A stretch of 64,000 nucleotides of DNA from CAZBLK01 sp964492715 (GCA_964492715.1 CAZBLK010000004.1:1-64000), one strand, 5' to 3'. Shown: positions 42,261 to 51,880, counted from the stretch's first letter. Made by a program: numbers and translations. The notes: generated from the letters alone by a model not told the origin.

Positions 42261-44047
42261 ACAAGCCCCAGCTTTTCAAGTGTTTCAGCTTTAGGGAACG
42301 CATTTTCCCAGCCTCGAGCTTCATAATATTCAGGTAAAGTTACTTCAAGCTTGCTTATCATTCCTTTTGAAGGCCCGTTTACAATTGGCTCAAACATACG
42401 CTTTGGAAGCTTGTCGTCCTCTGGCTTCATTCCTGCTTCTTTGTTGAACAAACGCTCCACGTTATAAATGCGGTCGCCTGCTTCCATCAATTTTTCAACG
42501 GAATATTCTTTTCCAGTTGCGTTTGATAAAAGAGCTGCATATTCAGGCGCACCAAGTGCAAACGAAGTGAACAAGCACATTCCGCAAGAGTCTATAACAG
42601 CCGTTAAATCTTGGAAAACTTTTGTCCATACAGCTTTGTTTTCTGTCAATGTACGGTCAAGCCCTTCTGGCATTCCCAGTATTTCTGGGCTAATCATGTA
42701 GCCACGCACATGGCAACCGCCACGGTTCGACGTTGCATAGTTTATGCCAATGCCTTGTATTCCACGTGCATCGTAAGCAGGAAGTTCTTGCTTTTTAACC
42801 GACATAGAAAATTCTGGGTGACCGTAGTGCTCACAAAGCCTGTATGAGCCTTGCGCCATTAGCTTGCCAAGTGCAGTTTCCCCTGCTCCCATGCGCTTTG
42901 TCCACTCAACAATTGCTTCACTGCTACCCCATTCAAGCGGAACACCTTCACATTCCTCTGGCTTAATTGCGCCAATTTGGTAAAGCTCCATAGCGGCGGC
43001 AATTGTACAAGGTGTTGAAATTGCGTCCAAGCCGTATTCGTTGCACCAATAGTTTGCTTCGTTTATTGCTGGCAAGTCGTTAATACCGCAGTTGCTGCCG
43101 TAAGCCCACAGAACTTCGTATTCTGGGCCGCCAATGTTTTTGCCATTGCGGTTTATTACACGCCCACAACCAATTGGGCAGCGGTGACAAAAGCCTTGCT
43201 TTACAATGTGCTTTTCTGTTAAAGCTTCGCCGCTAATATCTTCCGCTTGTTCAAAGTAGCTTTCTTGCCAGTTTTTTGTAGGTAGCGAACCAACATTGTT
43301 AATTATGTTTACAAGAACAGCCGTACCATAAGTAGGAAGCCCTGTTCCTGTAACTCCATTTTCCTTAATTTTAGCTTGACATTCCGAGACGGCTGCCTTT
43401 AACCCCTCTGCGTTTGCAGGCTCTAAAGACGATTTTGAAGCTGTCACTGTAATTGCCTTTAAATTTTTGCTGCCCATAACAGCACCAACGCCACTTCTGC
43501 CTGCTGCACGGTCATAGTCGTTCATAATTGCGGCTATTAAAGAAAGAGTTTCGCCGCCAATTCCTATGTTTAAAACCGATGCGTCCTTATGTAATTTTTG
43601 CAATTCCAAAACAGTTTCTTCAGTGTTTTTACCCCAAACGTTCTCTGCGCTTAAAAGCTCGACTTTTTCGTCCTCAATGTTTAAATAAACTGGCTTTTCA
43701 CTTTTCCCCTCAAAAATAAGCCCATCGTAACCAGCATATTTAAGCTTTGCGCCCCATTTGCCGCCAGAATTGGAGCACGCAATCATGCCCGTAAGAGGTG
43801 ACTTTGTAATTGCCATATACCTGCCGCCAGTTGGAACAGATGCACCAGTCAAAGGCCCTGTCATAAAAACAAGCTTGTTTTCAGGCGACAAAGGTTCTAC
43901 CTTTGCAACACCTTCGTCTAAAAGCATTTTTGTCGCCAACCCACGCCCACCAATAAACTTGTTTGCTAAGTCTAGGTTTAACGCTTCTTCCCTAATTGTG
44001 CCGTCAGTAAGGTTAATTCTTAAAAGCTTTCCGTTGTACGTAGACAT
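42257..44047 (-). CDS. Aldehyde ferredoxin oxidoreductase (tungsten/molybdenum bis-pterin family)
   Basis: AOR-family enzymes oxidise aldehydes to acids, or reduce acids, with ferredoxin. The 596-residue protein has the typical start (YNGKLLRINLTDGTI) and GGRGLATKMLL. The [4Fe-4S] ligands are in CHRCPIGCGR plus a distal Cys in DSCGMCLFT. Pterin-binding segments such as AYDARGIQGIGINYATSNRGGCHVRGY are intact. ATG at 44047 is preferred to 44062 because GAAGGGGG precedes it by 5 bases. The metal and the physiological aldehyde cannot be read from sequence. The MoaD-like gene follows with a 4-base overlap. Confidence 0.93.
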   Translation of the reverse strand: MSTYNGKLLRINLTDGTIREEALNLDLANKFIGGRGLATKMLLDEGVAKVEPLSPENKLVFMTGPLTGASVPTGGRYMAITKSPLTGMIACSNSGGKWGAKLKYAGYDGLIFEGKSEKPVYLNIEDEKVELLSAENVWGKNTEETVLELQKLHKDASVLNIGIGGETLSLIAAIMNDYDRAAGRSGVGAVMGSKNLKAITVTASKSSLEPANAEGLKAAVSECQAKIKENGVTGTGLPTYGTAVLVNIINNVGSLPTKNWQESYFEQAEDISGEALTEKHIVKQGFCHRCPIGCGRVINRNGKNIGGPEYEVLWAYGSNCGINDLPAINEANYWCNEYGLDAISTPCTIAAAMELYQIGAIKPEECEGVPLEWGSSEAIVEWTKRMGAGETALGKLMAQGSYRLCEHYGHPEFSMSVKKQELPAYDARGIQGIGINYATSNRGGCHVRGYMISPEILGMPEGLDRTLTENKAVWTKVFQDLTAVIDSCGMCLFTSFALGAPEYAALLSNATGKEYSVEKLMEAGDRIYNVERLFNKEAGMKPEDDKLPKRMFEPIVNGPSKGMISKLEVTLPEYYEARGWENAFPKAETLEKLGLV

Positions 44048-44083
44048 AATTACCCCCTTCAATTTAAACTGGAACTGTATATA

Positions 44084-44151
44084 GCAATTTGAGTTTTTTT
44101 AGTCACCATCTTGTTGCAGATGCAAAATAGTGAACATGTTTTTCAAATTGC
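44084..44151. repeat. Family A palindromic repeat, short copy
   Basis: The ends GCAATTTG and CAAATTGC are perfectly inverted. The shared internal parts TTTTTAGTCACCA and GTGAACATGTTT match the long copy at 3438-3544, and only the centre differs. Confidence 0.7.
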
Positions 44152-44236
44152 GATATTTATTAAAAGTTAATAATATTATAAGGTTAAAACTAATTTTTGG
44201 CAACATAATTAACAAATTTTAATATGTAATTTTACA

Positions 44237-44275
44237 TAAAAAAACTGTATCAAAATGTGTTTAATTTTGATACAG
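44237..44275 (-). terminator. Terminator of rny
   Basis: The 12-bp perfect stem CTGTATCAAAAT / ATTTTGATACAG with a 7-base loop is followed by TTTTTTTA on the minus strand. Confidence 0.93.
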
Positions 44276-44301
44276 CCCATCTTTAAGTTTATAGTTACGC
44301 C

Positions 44302-45873
44302 CTATTTAGCATAGTCAATGGCTCTAGTTTCCCTTATCAAATTAACTTTAATTTGACCGGGATATTCAAGCTCGTTTTCAATTTGTTTAACAACGCTTCT
44401 AGCCAAAACAGTAAGCTCGCTTTCGCCCACTTCCTCTGGAATAATAATAATGCGAAGCTCACGCCCTGCTTGAATAGCAAACGACTTTTCAACGCCCTTA
44501 AAGCCATCAGCAATTGCTTCAAGCTTTTGCAGCCTTTTAATGTACGACTCAAGTGTTTCACGCCTAGCACCTGGGCGTGAAGCCGAAATAGCATCAGCAG
44601 TTTGAGTAATAATTGAAATTATATTAGTTGGCTCACAATCTCCGTGGTGTGATTCTACAGCGTTAATAATTATGTCAGACTCCTTGTACTTCTTGCAAAG
44701 AGCTGCCCCAATAGTAATGTGCGAGCCTTCAACGTCGTGGTCTACAGACTTTCCAATGTCATGCAAAAGCCCTGCACGCTTTGCAAGAGTAACGTCTGCA
44801 CCAAGCTCGGCGGCAATAAGCCCACAAAGGTGTGAAACTTCAATTGAATGTTTAAGCACGTTTTGTCCATAGCTTGTCCTAAACTTCATTTTACCGAGTA
44901 ACCTAATTAAGTCTGGGTGTATGCCATGAACACCTGCTTCAAAGGTAGCAGCTTCACCTTCTTCACGAATGGAAACTTCAACTTCCTTCCGTGCTTTTTC
45001 AACCATTTCTTCAATGCGAGCTGGGTGTACACGTCCGTCAACAATCAGCTTTTCAAGTGCAATACGTGCAATTTCACGGCGCATTGTGTCAAAGCCAGAA
45101 AGTATAACTGCTTCTGGCGTATCATCAATTATGAAATCAATACCTGTAAGCGACTCAAGCGTTCTAATGTTTCTGCCTTCACGACCAATAATTCTACCTT
45201 TCATTTCGTCGTTCGGAAGCGAAACAACAGAAACTGTAGTTTCTGCCACATGGTCAACTGCACAGCGTTGAATTGCATTTGCAAGTATTTCCTTGCCACG
45301 CTTTTCACATTCTTGTTTAGCTTTAGCTTCGTAATCTTTGATAATTCTAGCTGTTTCAACCTTTATTTCACTTTCAACAGAAGCAAGCAAAAATTCCTTC
45401 GCCTGTTCTCTGGTTAAGCCAGAAATGCGCTCAAGTTCCTCTGTGTGCTTTTCGATAATTTGGTCAACTTCACGACTTTTTGCCTCAAGCGACTCAAGTT
45501 TTGTATGAAGCTGCTCCTCTTTCTTTTCAATAGCCTCAGCCTTTTTGTCAAGGCTTTCTTCCTTTTGTAAAAGCCTGCGTTCCTGCCGCTGAACTTCAAT
45601 TCGGCGTTCCTTGGCTTCCTTTTCAACTTCATTTTTTGTTTTGATGCTTTCTTCCTTAGCCTCTAACAGAATCTCTTTTTTAGTAGCTTCTGCCTGCCGC
45701 TTTGCTTCCTCTACAATAAAAGAAGCCTCTTTTTCGGCCGACCCAAGCTTTGACTCTGCAACCTTTTTTCTATATATAATCCCTGCGAAAAATCCAGCAA
45801 TTCCGAAGCAAAGAGAAATAGCAGTAACAATAATTATTGTAAGTATTTGCGGATTCATACTTTGCGGATTCAT
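44302..45873 (-). CDS. rny: Ribonuclease Y
   Basis: RNase Y is the membrane-bound endoribonuclease that starts much mRNA decay in Firmicutes. The 523-residue protein has an N-terminal membrane helix (about 5-26), a long coiled coil (about 30-165), a KH domain (GRIIGREGRNIRTLESLTG near 225) and an HD domain with HSIEVSHL and GLLHDIGKSVDHD near 365. The first possible start is GTG at 45888 next to GGGGAGG. ATGs at 45873 and 45858 are part of a 15-base duplication (MNPQS-MNPQ), so the true start is ambiguous by a few residues. A terminator follows. Confidence 0.95.
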   Translation of the reverse strand: MNPQSMNPQILTIIIVTAISLCFGIAGFFAGIIYRKKVAESKLGSAEKEASFIVEEAKRQAEATKKEILLEAKEESIKTKNEVEKEAKERRIEVQRQERRLLQKEESLDKKAEAIEKKEEQLHTKLESLEAKSREVDQIIEKHTEELERISGLTREQAKEFLLASVESEIKVETARIIKDYEAKAKQECEKRGKEILANAIQRCAVDHVAETTVSVVSLPNDEMKGRIIGREGRNIRTLESLTGIDFIIDDTPEAVILSGFDTMRREIARIALEKLIVDGRVHPARIEEMVEKARKEVEVSIREEGEAATFEAGVHGIHPDLIRLLGKMKFRTSYGQNVLKHSIEVSHLCGLIAAELGADVTLAKRAGLLHDIGKSVDHDVEGSHITIGAALCKKYKESDIIINAVESHHGDCEPTNIISIITQTADAISASRPGARRETLESYIKRLQKLEAIADGFKGVEKSFAIQAGRELRIIIIPEEVGESELTVLARSVVKQIENELEYPGQIKVNLIRETRAIDYAK

Positions 45874-46326
45874 ACTTTTCGTATGCACCTCCCCACATGT
45901 TAATTAATGTAAGTTCAATAAACATTGTAAACAACTGTTTATTGAACCGTAAGTGTATTTGCATAAATTAAAGGAATACCACCTGAAATATATGCTTGTA
46001 ACGTGAATTTTCTACACGGTGAAACCGCTGAACTCACGTTAAACTATAGCAATTTCGTTTTAAACAATGCTTAAAAACATAAGTTGCCATAAGGCGACAA
46101 AAACCGCCGCATTTTCACTTTATAATTGTGTAAATTGAAATAAGTGGAAATGCTTTTGAATATATTCGGCCCAAACGTTTGTACAAAAAAATTTCTTTTC
46201 ACAATTGAACCGTATAAAGATAAATGCAAAATTACTTGTTATATTTTATAGTGTTTTACTACTTATGTCAAGCACATGTAAAAGACATTGGCATTTTTTG
46301 TTCAAATTGACGGTTTAACAAAGCAA
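45874..46326. other. Leader and intergenic gap upstream of rny
   Basis: The gap has no reading frame that I can support. It contains a perfect 11-bp inverted repeat, TTCAATAAACA / TGTTTATTGAA (45915-45947), in the rny leader. A hairpin AACGTGA / TCACGTT lies near 46009-46041, and a CTATAGCAATTTCGTTTTAA motif of repeat family B is near 46044. The rest is AT-rich. Confidence 0.55.
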
Positions 46327-47853
46327 TTATTTATATAAACAAACTTTGTTTCTTCCTGTCATTTTTGCTTCATATAGGGCAGCATCTGCGTCTGAAATTA
46401 TCTCCTCAATCTGTTCGTAATATTTAAAGTCAAACTCTGCTATTCCAATGCTTACAGTTAACTTCATTTCAACTCCGTTGTAAGAAAAAACATTTTCTTC
46501 TACAGCTTCACGTATATCCTCTGCCAGAGTTCTTGCGCCAACTATGTCTGTGTTTATTGTCAAAATGCAAAATTCTTCGCCACCATAACGTGCAAAAATG
46601 TCAGCAATTCGTACACGCTTGTTGCATACGTTTACAAATTCTTTTAGCACATAGTCACCAAATAAATGTCCACCTTTGTCGTTAACATTTTTAAAATAGT
46701 CAAGGTCAAGTATTAGCAAGCACAAGGGTACATTAGTGCGCTTGGCAGAAGCAATTGCCTTTGTAGCAAGCAAAAAGAACTGCCGCCTGTTGTAAACACC
46801 TGTAAGTGCGTCTGTAGTAGCCAGCTTTTGTAACGAATCCATAAGCTTTGTAACTTCTGTTACGTCATAAATCATTATACTTTTACCAATTTTTTTGCCG
46901 TGGTAAAAAATGTCGGATATAGAAGAACGGTAAAACTTTGTTTCGCCCTCTGCTTCAAGTGAAAAACGACTGTCTGTTCCGTCCCCCATTATTTCATTAA
47001 AAGGAAACCCTGCTAGTGCATATAAGTCCTCACCATAGTCTGTGTTTTCTAGCACTTTAAAAATCTGCTTTGCCGACTGGTTGCACTCGGAAAGTCTTCC
47101 TTCCTCATCTACAATAATTAAAGCATCTCGCATACTTTCCATTACATTTTCTTTTCCCAAAGGAACAAGTGTATAAATGCCTAAATTATAAATCATATAA
47201 ACAAAAATTAAAGAGCTAATGGACAGCGCAATTGGTATTAAGTTTACTCCATAAAAAGACAATTTTAAAGCGTTCAATACACTTCCAATAAAAGGCAATG
47301 TAACAGTTATTGCAATACAAACCGCTTGTCTTTTTTGAATTTCACTGCTTTTTTTAATTTGTTTAATTAGTAAAAAAATGGTGGCTATATAAATAATAGA
47401 GGTATAAGCAATAAAAATATAATAAAACCAGCCAAATTCAAATTTAATGCCACTTCTAAATTCCGTTTTTAAATAACTAATTGATTTATAAAATATATTT
47501 GTAAAGTCAAAAAATTCTGATGAAATAAATGTAATAAAAGGAATAAGGATAATTAAGCCCTTAACTGATTTTGATTTAACTTCATACTTGCAAAATGATG
47601 CAACAAAAAGAAAAAACAATGTAGCAATAAATGGTGTACCAAAATGTTGCAAGCGCAAAGCTATTAAAGCCGTTTCAAAACCGTTTGAAACAACTTCAAC
47701 TGCGTACCCAGCAGTGTAAATAGAAATTGAAAGTGAAAGTAAAATGAAATAAAGCGACTGTAACGATTTTTTGTGAACAATAGAATTTATAGTAACAAAA
47801 ACCGAGGCAAACGCAGAAAAAACCGAAAATATTAAAACTAAAATCTTAACCAC
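46327..47853 (-). CDS. Membrane diguanylate cyclase with seven-helix N-terminus and PAS domain
   Basis: This 508-residue signalling protein predicts c-di-GMP synthesis. Seven hydrophobic helices (about 1-215, histidine-kinase-type 7TM module) are followed by a PAS domain (about 225-340, MRDALIIVDEEGRLSECNQSAKQIF). The GGDEF domain (about 345-508) has active-site RYGGEEF. The inhibitory site RIAD lies five residues upstream, so product inhibition is expected. The frame opens at ATG 47883, but GGAGGG lies 5 bases before the GTG at 47853. The ligand sensed by the 7TM part is unknown. The gene is monocistronic. Confidence 0.9.
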   Translation of the reverse strand: MVKILVLIFSVFSAFASVFVTINSIVHKKSLQSLYFILLSLSISIYTAGYAVEVVSNGFETALIALRLQHFGTPFIATLFFLFVASFCKYEVKSKSVKGLIILIPFITFISSEFFDFTNIFYKSISYLKTEFRSGIKFEFGWFYYIFIAYTSIIYIATIFLLIKQIKKSSEIQKRQAVCIAITVTLPFIGSVLNALKLSFYGVNLIPIALSISSLIFVYMIYNLGIYTLVPLGKENVMESMRDALIIVDEEGRLSECNQSAKQIFKVLENTDYGEDLYALAGFPFNEIMGDGTDSRFSLEAEGETKFYRSSISDIFYHGKKIGKSIMIYDVTEVTKLMDSLQKLATTDALTGVYNRRQFFLLATKAIASAKRTNVPLCLLILDLDYFKNVNDKGGHLFGDYVLKEFVNVCNKRVRIADIFARYGGEEFCILTINTDIVGARTLAEDIREAVEENVFSYNGVEMKLTVSIGIAEFDFKYYEQIEEIISDADAALYEAKMTGRNKVCLYK

Positions 47854-47962
47854 GCAAACCCTCCACTCAAAAAACTTTATCATTGGATAGAACCAAACTT
47901 TTTACAAATTTAGGTTATAATCTTATTATACTCTGTTGTACTTACATTTTCAAGTTTAAATT

Positions 47963-48000
47963 AAAAAGCATACTCTTTAGTACCAACCTAAAAAGTATGC
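47963..48000 (-). terminator. Terminator of clpX
   Basis: GCATACT and AGTATGC form a stem with a long loop, and the minus strand then runs into TTTTTAA. It lies 12 bases past the clpX stop. Confidence 0.65.
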
Positions 48001-48011
48001 CTAATATTGTT

Positions 48012-49304
48012 TTATCCTGCCGAAACAGTTTTTGCCCTACGCCTTTTGGCACGGCGTGCAATTGGTTGCCTGTTTTCATTATAAATAATTTGTGGCTTTG
48101 TTTTTTTGAAAACTGTGTCCTTGTTTATTACAACCTTCTCAATTGTTTCATCAGAAGGAATGTCGTACATAATTTCAGTCATAAAGTTTTCAACAATAGC
48201 TCTAAGCCCTCTTGCGCCTGTTTCACGCTCGATAGCTAAAGCGGCAATTGCACGAATAGCCTCGTCGTCAAACTCAAGAAGAACGTTGTCAAGCTCGAAC
48301 AAATATTTATACTGCTTTGTCAAAGCGTTTTTTGGCTGTGTTAAAATTGCCGCAAGCGCTTCTTCATCAAGCCCCGAAAGAGTAATTAAAACGGGAAGCC
48401 TTCCAATTAATTCTGGAATAATGCCGTACTTCAACAAGTCTTGCGGAGTTAAATCCTTCAATACGTTGTCGGCAAGGCGTTCCTTTTTATTTTTGTTGTC
48501 AGCACCAAAGCCGATAACCTTTTTGTTCAAGCGGCTTTCAACAATTTTTTCAATTCCGCCGAATGCACCGCCACAAATAAACAAAATGTTTGTAGTGTCA
48601 ATTTGGATAAAGTCTTGGTGTGGGTGCTTTCTTCCGCCTTGCGGTGGAACAGAAGCAACTGTTCCTTCAAGAATTTTCAAAAGCGCCTGTTGAACACCTT
48701 CACCGCTTACGTCCCTTGTAATTGAAGGGTTGTCAGACTTCCTTGCAATTTTGTCAACTTCGTCAATATAAATAATTCCTCTTTCAGCCCATTCAATGTC
48801 GTAGTCTGCCGCTTGAATAAGCTTTAAAAGAATGTTTTCTACGTCTTCACCCACATAGCCTGCTTCTGTAAGGCTTGTTGCGTCTGCAATTGCAAACGGA
48901 ACGTTTAACATTTTTGCAAGTGTTTGCGCCAAAAATGTTTTACCAACGCCTGTCGGACCAACTACCAAAATGTTGCTTTTTACAAGCTCAACATCGTCTG
49001 GCGAGTCCATCATAACACGCTTGTAGTGGTTGTACACGGCAACAGCTAAGCCTCGTTTAGCTTCGTCCTGACCAATTACATATTGGTCAAGAAACTCTTT
49101 AATTTCCTTTGGCTTAGGAACTTTAAATTCTCCGTCGTTGCCCTTTTTTTCAATTCCTTCTTCTTCCAGTAAGTCATAGCACAAGTCTACACATTCGTTA
49201 CAAATATAAATATTTGGCCCTGCGATAAGCTTGCCTACATGCTCCTGTGCCTTGCCGCAAAACGAACAGCGCAGCATTCTTTTTTCGTCTGCCTTTGACG
49301 CCAT
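48012..49304 (-). CDS. clpX: ATP-dependent Clp protease ATP-binding subunit ClpX
   Basis: ClpX is a hexameric AAA+ unfoldase that feeds ClpP. The 430-residue protein has the N-terminal zinc-binding domain (CSFCGKAQ...CNECVDLC), Walker A GPTGVGKT near 115, Walker B IIYIDEVDK and sensor RETGARGLRAIVE near 365. The IGF loop for ClpP docking is visible as KKVIGFGAD. The C-terminal tail is basic (RRAKRRRAK). It follows clpP by 24 bases in the tig-clpP-clpX order. No lon gene follows. Confidence 0.97.
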   Translation of the reverse strand: MASKADEKRMLRCSFCGKAQEHVGKLIAGPNIYICNECVDLCYDLLEEEGIEKKGNDGEFKVPKPKEIKEFLDQYVIGQDEAKRGLAVAVYNHYKRVMMDSPDDVELVKSNILVVGPTGVGKTFLAQTLAKMLNVPFAIADATSLTEAGYVGEDVENILLKLIQAADYDIEWAERGIIYIDEVDKIARKSDNPSITRDVSGEGVQQALLKILEGTVASVPPQGGRKHPHQDFIQIDTTNILFICGGAFGGIEKIVESRLNKKVIGFGADNKNKKERLADNVLKDLTPQDLLKYGIIPELIGRLPVLITLSGLDEEALAAILTQPKNALTKQYKYLFELDNVLLEFDDEAIRAIAALAIERETGARGLRAIVENFMTEIMYDIPSDETIEKVVINKDTVFKKTKPQIIYNENRQPIARRAKRRRAKTVSAG

Positions 49305-49328
49305 TTTTCACCCTCCATCTGCAAAGCA

Positions 49329-49913
49329 CTATTTCTTTCTAGTAATAACAGCATCAATTAAGCCATAAGCTTTTGCTTCTTCCGCCGTCATAAAGTTGTC
49401 TCTATCTGTGTCTTTTGTAATAACATCAATAGGTTGACCAGTCATTTCTGAAAGCATAGTGTTCATTTTTTGTTTAGTTTTAAGAAGGTGCTCCACATGA
49501 ATTTGAACGTCAGATGCTTGCCCCCTTGCACCGCCCAAAGGCTGATGAATCATAACTTCGGCGTTTGGAAGTGCGTAGCGCTTGCCCTTTGTGCCGCCTG
49601 CAAGCAAGAAAGCACCCATGCTTGCCGCCATACCAATACAAATTGTAGAAACGTCTGCCTTAATGTGGTTCATTGTGTCGTATATTGCAAGCCCTGCCGT
49701 AATAGAGCCGCCTGGGCTGTTTATATAAAGGCTAATGTCCTTGTCTGGGTCTTCAGCGTCCAAAAACAAAAGCTGTGCAACGATAACACTTGCCGAAATG
49801 TCTGTTACTTCTTCATGTAAGAAAATAATTCTGTCCTTTAAAAGCCTTGAATAAATGTCGTAGGAACGCTCGCCCCTATTTGTTTGTTCAATTACATATG
49901 GAATTAAGCTCAT
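49329..49913 (-). CDS. clpP: ATP-dependent Clp protease proteolytic subunit ClpP
   Basis: ClpP is the barrel-shaped serine protease. The 194-residue protein has the catalytic Ser in GMAASMGAFLLAGG, His in MIHQPLGGARGQ and Asp in DTDRDNFM. The conserved N-terminus IPYVIEQTNRGERSYDIYSRLL is present. AAGGAGG is 7 bases before the ATG. clpX follows in the same operon. A single clpP copy is visible in this window. Confidence 0.98.
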   Translation of the reverse strand: MSLIPYVIEQTNRGERSYDIYSRLLKDRIIFLHEEVTDISASVIVAQLLFLDAEDPDKDISLYINSPGGSITAGLAIYDTMNHIKADVSTICIGMAASMGAFLLAGGTKGKRYALPNAEVMIHQPLGGARGQASDVQIHVEHLLKTKQKMNTMLSEMTGQPIDVITKDTDRDNFMTAEEAKAYGLIDAVITRKK

Positions 49914-49999
49914 TTACTAACCTCCTTAAAAAAACTACTCGTAGTGTAATAGCGGTTTGTCTGTAGTTTAAAGCAAGAGTTGAATAAAAACATTAAAAA

Positions 50000-50076
50000 G
50001 CGAAGACTTTAGGGGATTTTCCCCTAAAACCCCACAAGGGGTTTACCCCTTGACTCCAGCTTAAAAAGATTTTCGC
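50000..50076. repeat. Family E palindromic repeat, copy 3
   Basis: Outer ends GCGAA and TTCGC are inverted. Inside are AGGGGATTTTCCCCT and CAAGGGG ttta CCCCTTG hairpins. The CAAGGGG..CCCCTTGACTCC part resembles copy 2 near 38546. It lies between tig and clpP. Confidence 0.55.
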
Positions 50077-50137
50077 TCAAGTTTTTAACTTTAAATATGC
50101 TAAACGTGCAAACCGCTTGCAACTAAATAATTTATTT

Positions 50138-51424
50138 TTATTCGTGAATTGCAACAGCATTGTCACGAACAAGTGCAAAAGCCTTTTTAATTTTTATGTC
50201 ATTTTTAATTGCCTTTAAGTCTTTTTCGCCCAAAACGTTTCCAAGAACTTCTCTTTCCATCTTGTACGCTTCTGCAATTGTTTGAAGCTCTTTTTCAAGT
50301 TCTTCTTCTGAAGCTTCAAGGTTTTCTGCTTTAGCAACAGCTTCAAGCGCAAGGCGCCCCTTGATGTTTTGCTCTGCAACAGTTTTTTGTGACTGTGCAA
50401 GAACTTCCTTTGTTATGCCAGTAAATTGTGTGTAAACATCAACAGTAAGCCCTCTTGCTTCTAACGTACGCTCAAAATCTTTCATCAAGTTTTTAGCTTC
50501 GTTATCAAACATAACTTCAGGAATTTCGCCTTCCATCTTTTCGATAAGTCCGTCCATAATTTTGCGCTCATTAGCGTTGTCAACATGTTCTTCTTTTTGC
50601 TTTTGCATTGATTCCTTTAGATTTTTTTTGTATTCCTCTAAAGTTTCAAATTCAGAAACATCTTGTGCAAAGTCGTCGTTAAGCTCTGGCAATTCTTTTG
50701 AGTTTATGCCGTTAATTGTAACTTTAAATAAAGCAGCTTTTCCAGCAAGCTCTGTTGCACGGTAGTCTTGTGGAAAAGTAACGTTTACTTCAACTTCGTC
50801 ACCAATGTTTTTGCCAACAAGCTGTTCTTCAAAATTATCTATAAAAGTGTGCGAGCCAATTTCAAGCTCGTAGTTGTTGCCTGCGCCTCCTGGGAAAGGC
50901 ACACCGTCAACCATGCCAACAAAGTCGATAGAAACAACATCTTTTTCTTGAACAGCTCTGTCAGTAATTGTGTTTACTCTTGCATTTTTGTTTCTTTCTT
51001 TGTTTATAACGTCGTTAAGCTCTGCTTCTGTAACTTCCTTATCTTCTGCCTTGTATGTAATGCCTTTGTAGTTACTAATTGTCATAACAGGTTTTGTGTA
51101 AACTTCAGCAGTAAACTTGACGCCTGTTTCTTCTGAAATTTCCAAAACATCAATTTCTGGACGTGAAACAATGTCAAGCCCCGACTCCTCAAGAGCTTCT
51201 GCGTAAGCAATGTTTAAAACATAATCTATTGCATCGTTATAGAAAATATCTTTACCATAAGCAATTTCAAGCATTTTGCGTGGTGCTTTGCCTTTTCTAA
51301 AGCCGTCAAGCTTTAGCTTGCCCCTGTTCTTTTCATACGAATGCTTTATGCCTTCTGCAAACTGCTCGGCGCTTGCCTCAAAGCTAATTTTAACTTTGTT
51401 CTTCTCTAATTGTTCTACGTTCAT
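50138..51424 (-). CDS. tig: Trigger factor
   Basis: Trigger factor is a ribosome-bound chaperone and prolyl isomerase. The 428-residue protein has the ribosome-binding N-domain with FRKGKAPRKMLE (family GFRxGKxP motif near 43), an FKBP-type PPIase domain (VSIDFVGMVDGVPFPGGAGNNYELEIGS near 165) and a helical C-domain. The ATG follows GAGGAGG. clpP and clpX lie downstream on the same strand, the usual Firmicutes order, with a palindromic repeat in between. Confidence 0.97.
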   Translation of the reverse strand: MNVEQLEKNKVKISFEASAEQFAEGIKHSYEKNRGKLKLDGFRKGKAPRKMLEIAYGKDIFYNDAIDYVLNIAYAEALEESGLDIVSRPEIDVLEISEETGVKFTAEVYTKPVMTISNYKGITYKAEDKEVTEAELNDVINKERNKNARVNTITDRAVQEKDVVSIDFVGMVDGVPFPGGAGNNYELEIGSHTFIDNFEEQLVGKNIGDEVEVNVTFPQDYRATELAGKAALFKVTINGINSKELPELNDDFAQDVSEFETLEEYKKNLKESMQKQKEEHVDNANERKIMDGLIEKMEGEIPEVMFDNEAKNLMKDFERTLEARGLTVDVYTQFTGITKEVLAQSQKTVAEQNIKGRLALEAVAKAENLEASEEELEKELQTIAEAYKMEREVLGNVLGEKDLKAIKNDIKIKKAFALVRDNAVAIHE

Positions 51425-51880
51425 AATATCCTCCTCTGTATAAGCAGTCTGCTAAACTGCTGTGAATCAAAACGGCTTTGTATAACTTCGTAAGGGAGGA
51501 AACTTTAAAAAGTGCTTTCTTTTTAAAATTTCTGTAGTTCAAAACTAATTAATGTTTTTAAATTCACGCCTAACTCAGTATAAATTCAAAACACGTCTTA
51601 AATACAATTTTATGCGGCTTGTTTTTATGCGGCAATATCAATTCCGTTTTAAGCGACGTTATATATAAGTAAAAGCATTAAACGCAAGGCGTTTAGCTTC
51701 ACTTTGGCAGTATCGTTAAAATTGGAATTTCTTAATAAAATAAAAGTGCAAAAAGCCACTTGCGCTCCAGACCAAAACGTAAATTAGGAACACTTTAGCA
51801 TACTAAAAAATTATAACATATAATTTTTATAAAAGCTATAATTTTCATTAACAATATTAGACATTTCTCTTACAAAATAA
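51425..51880. other. Intergenic gap upstream of tig with a palindromic repeat
   Basis: No gene was found. The middle (about 51633-51731) is a family B-like element with outer arms CAATTCCGTTTTAA and TTAAAATTGGAATT and an internal hairpin AAACGC aagg CGTTT. The rest is AT-rich leader sequence of tig and the tail of the DUF503 gene. Confidence 0.5.

Noticed and set aside
48106..48693. 195-codon open frame on the plus strand inside clpX
   Set aside because: It is antisense to the well-conserved ClpX and is Ser/Ala-rich without a ribosome site. It is a shadow frame.
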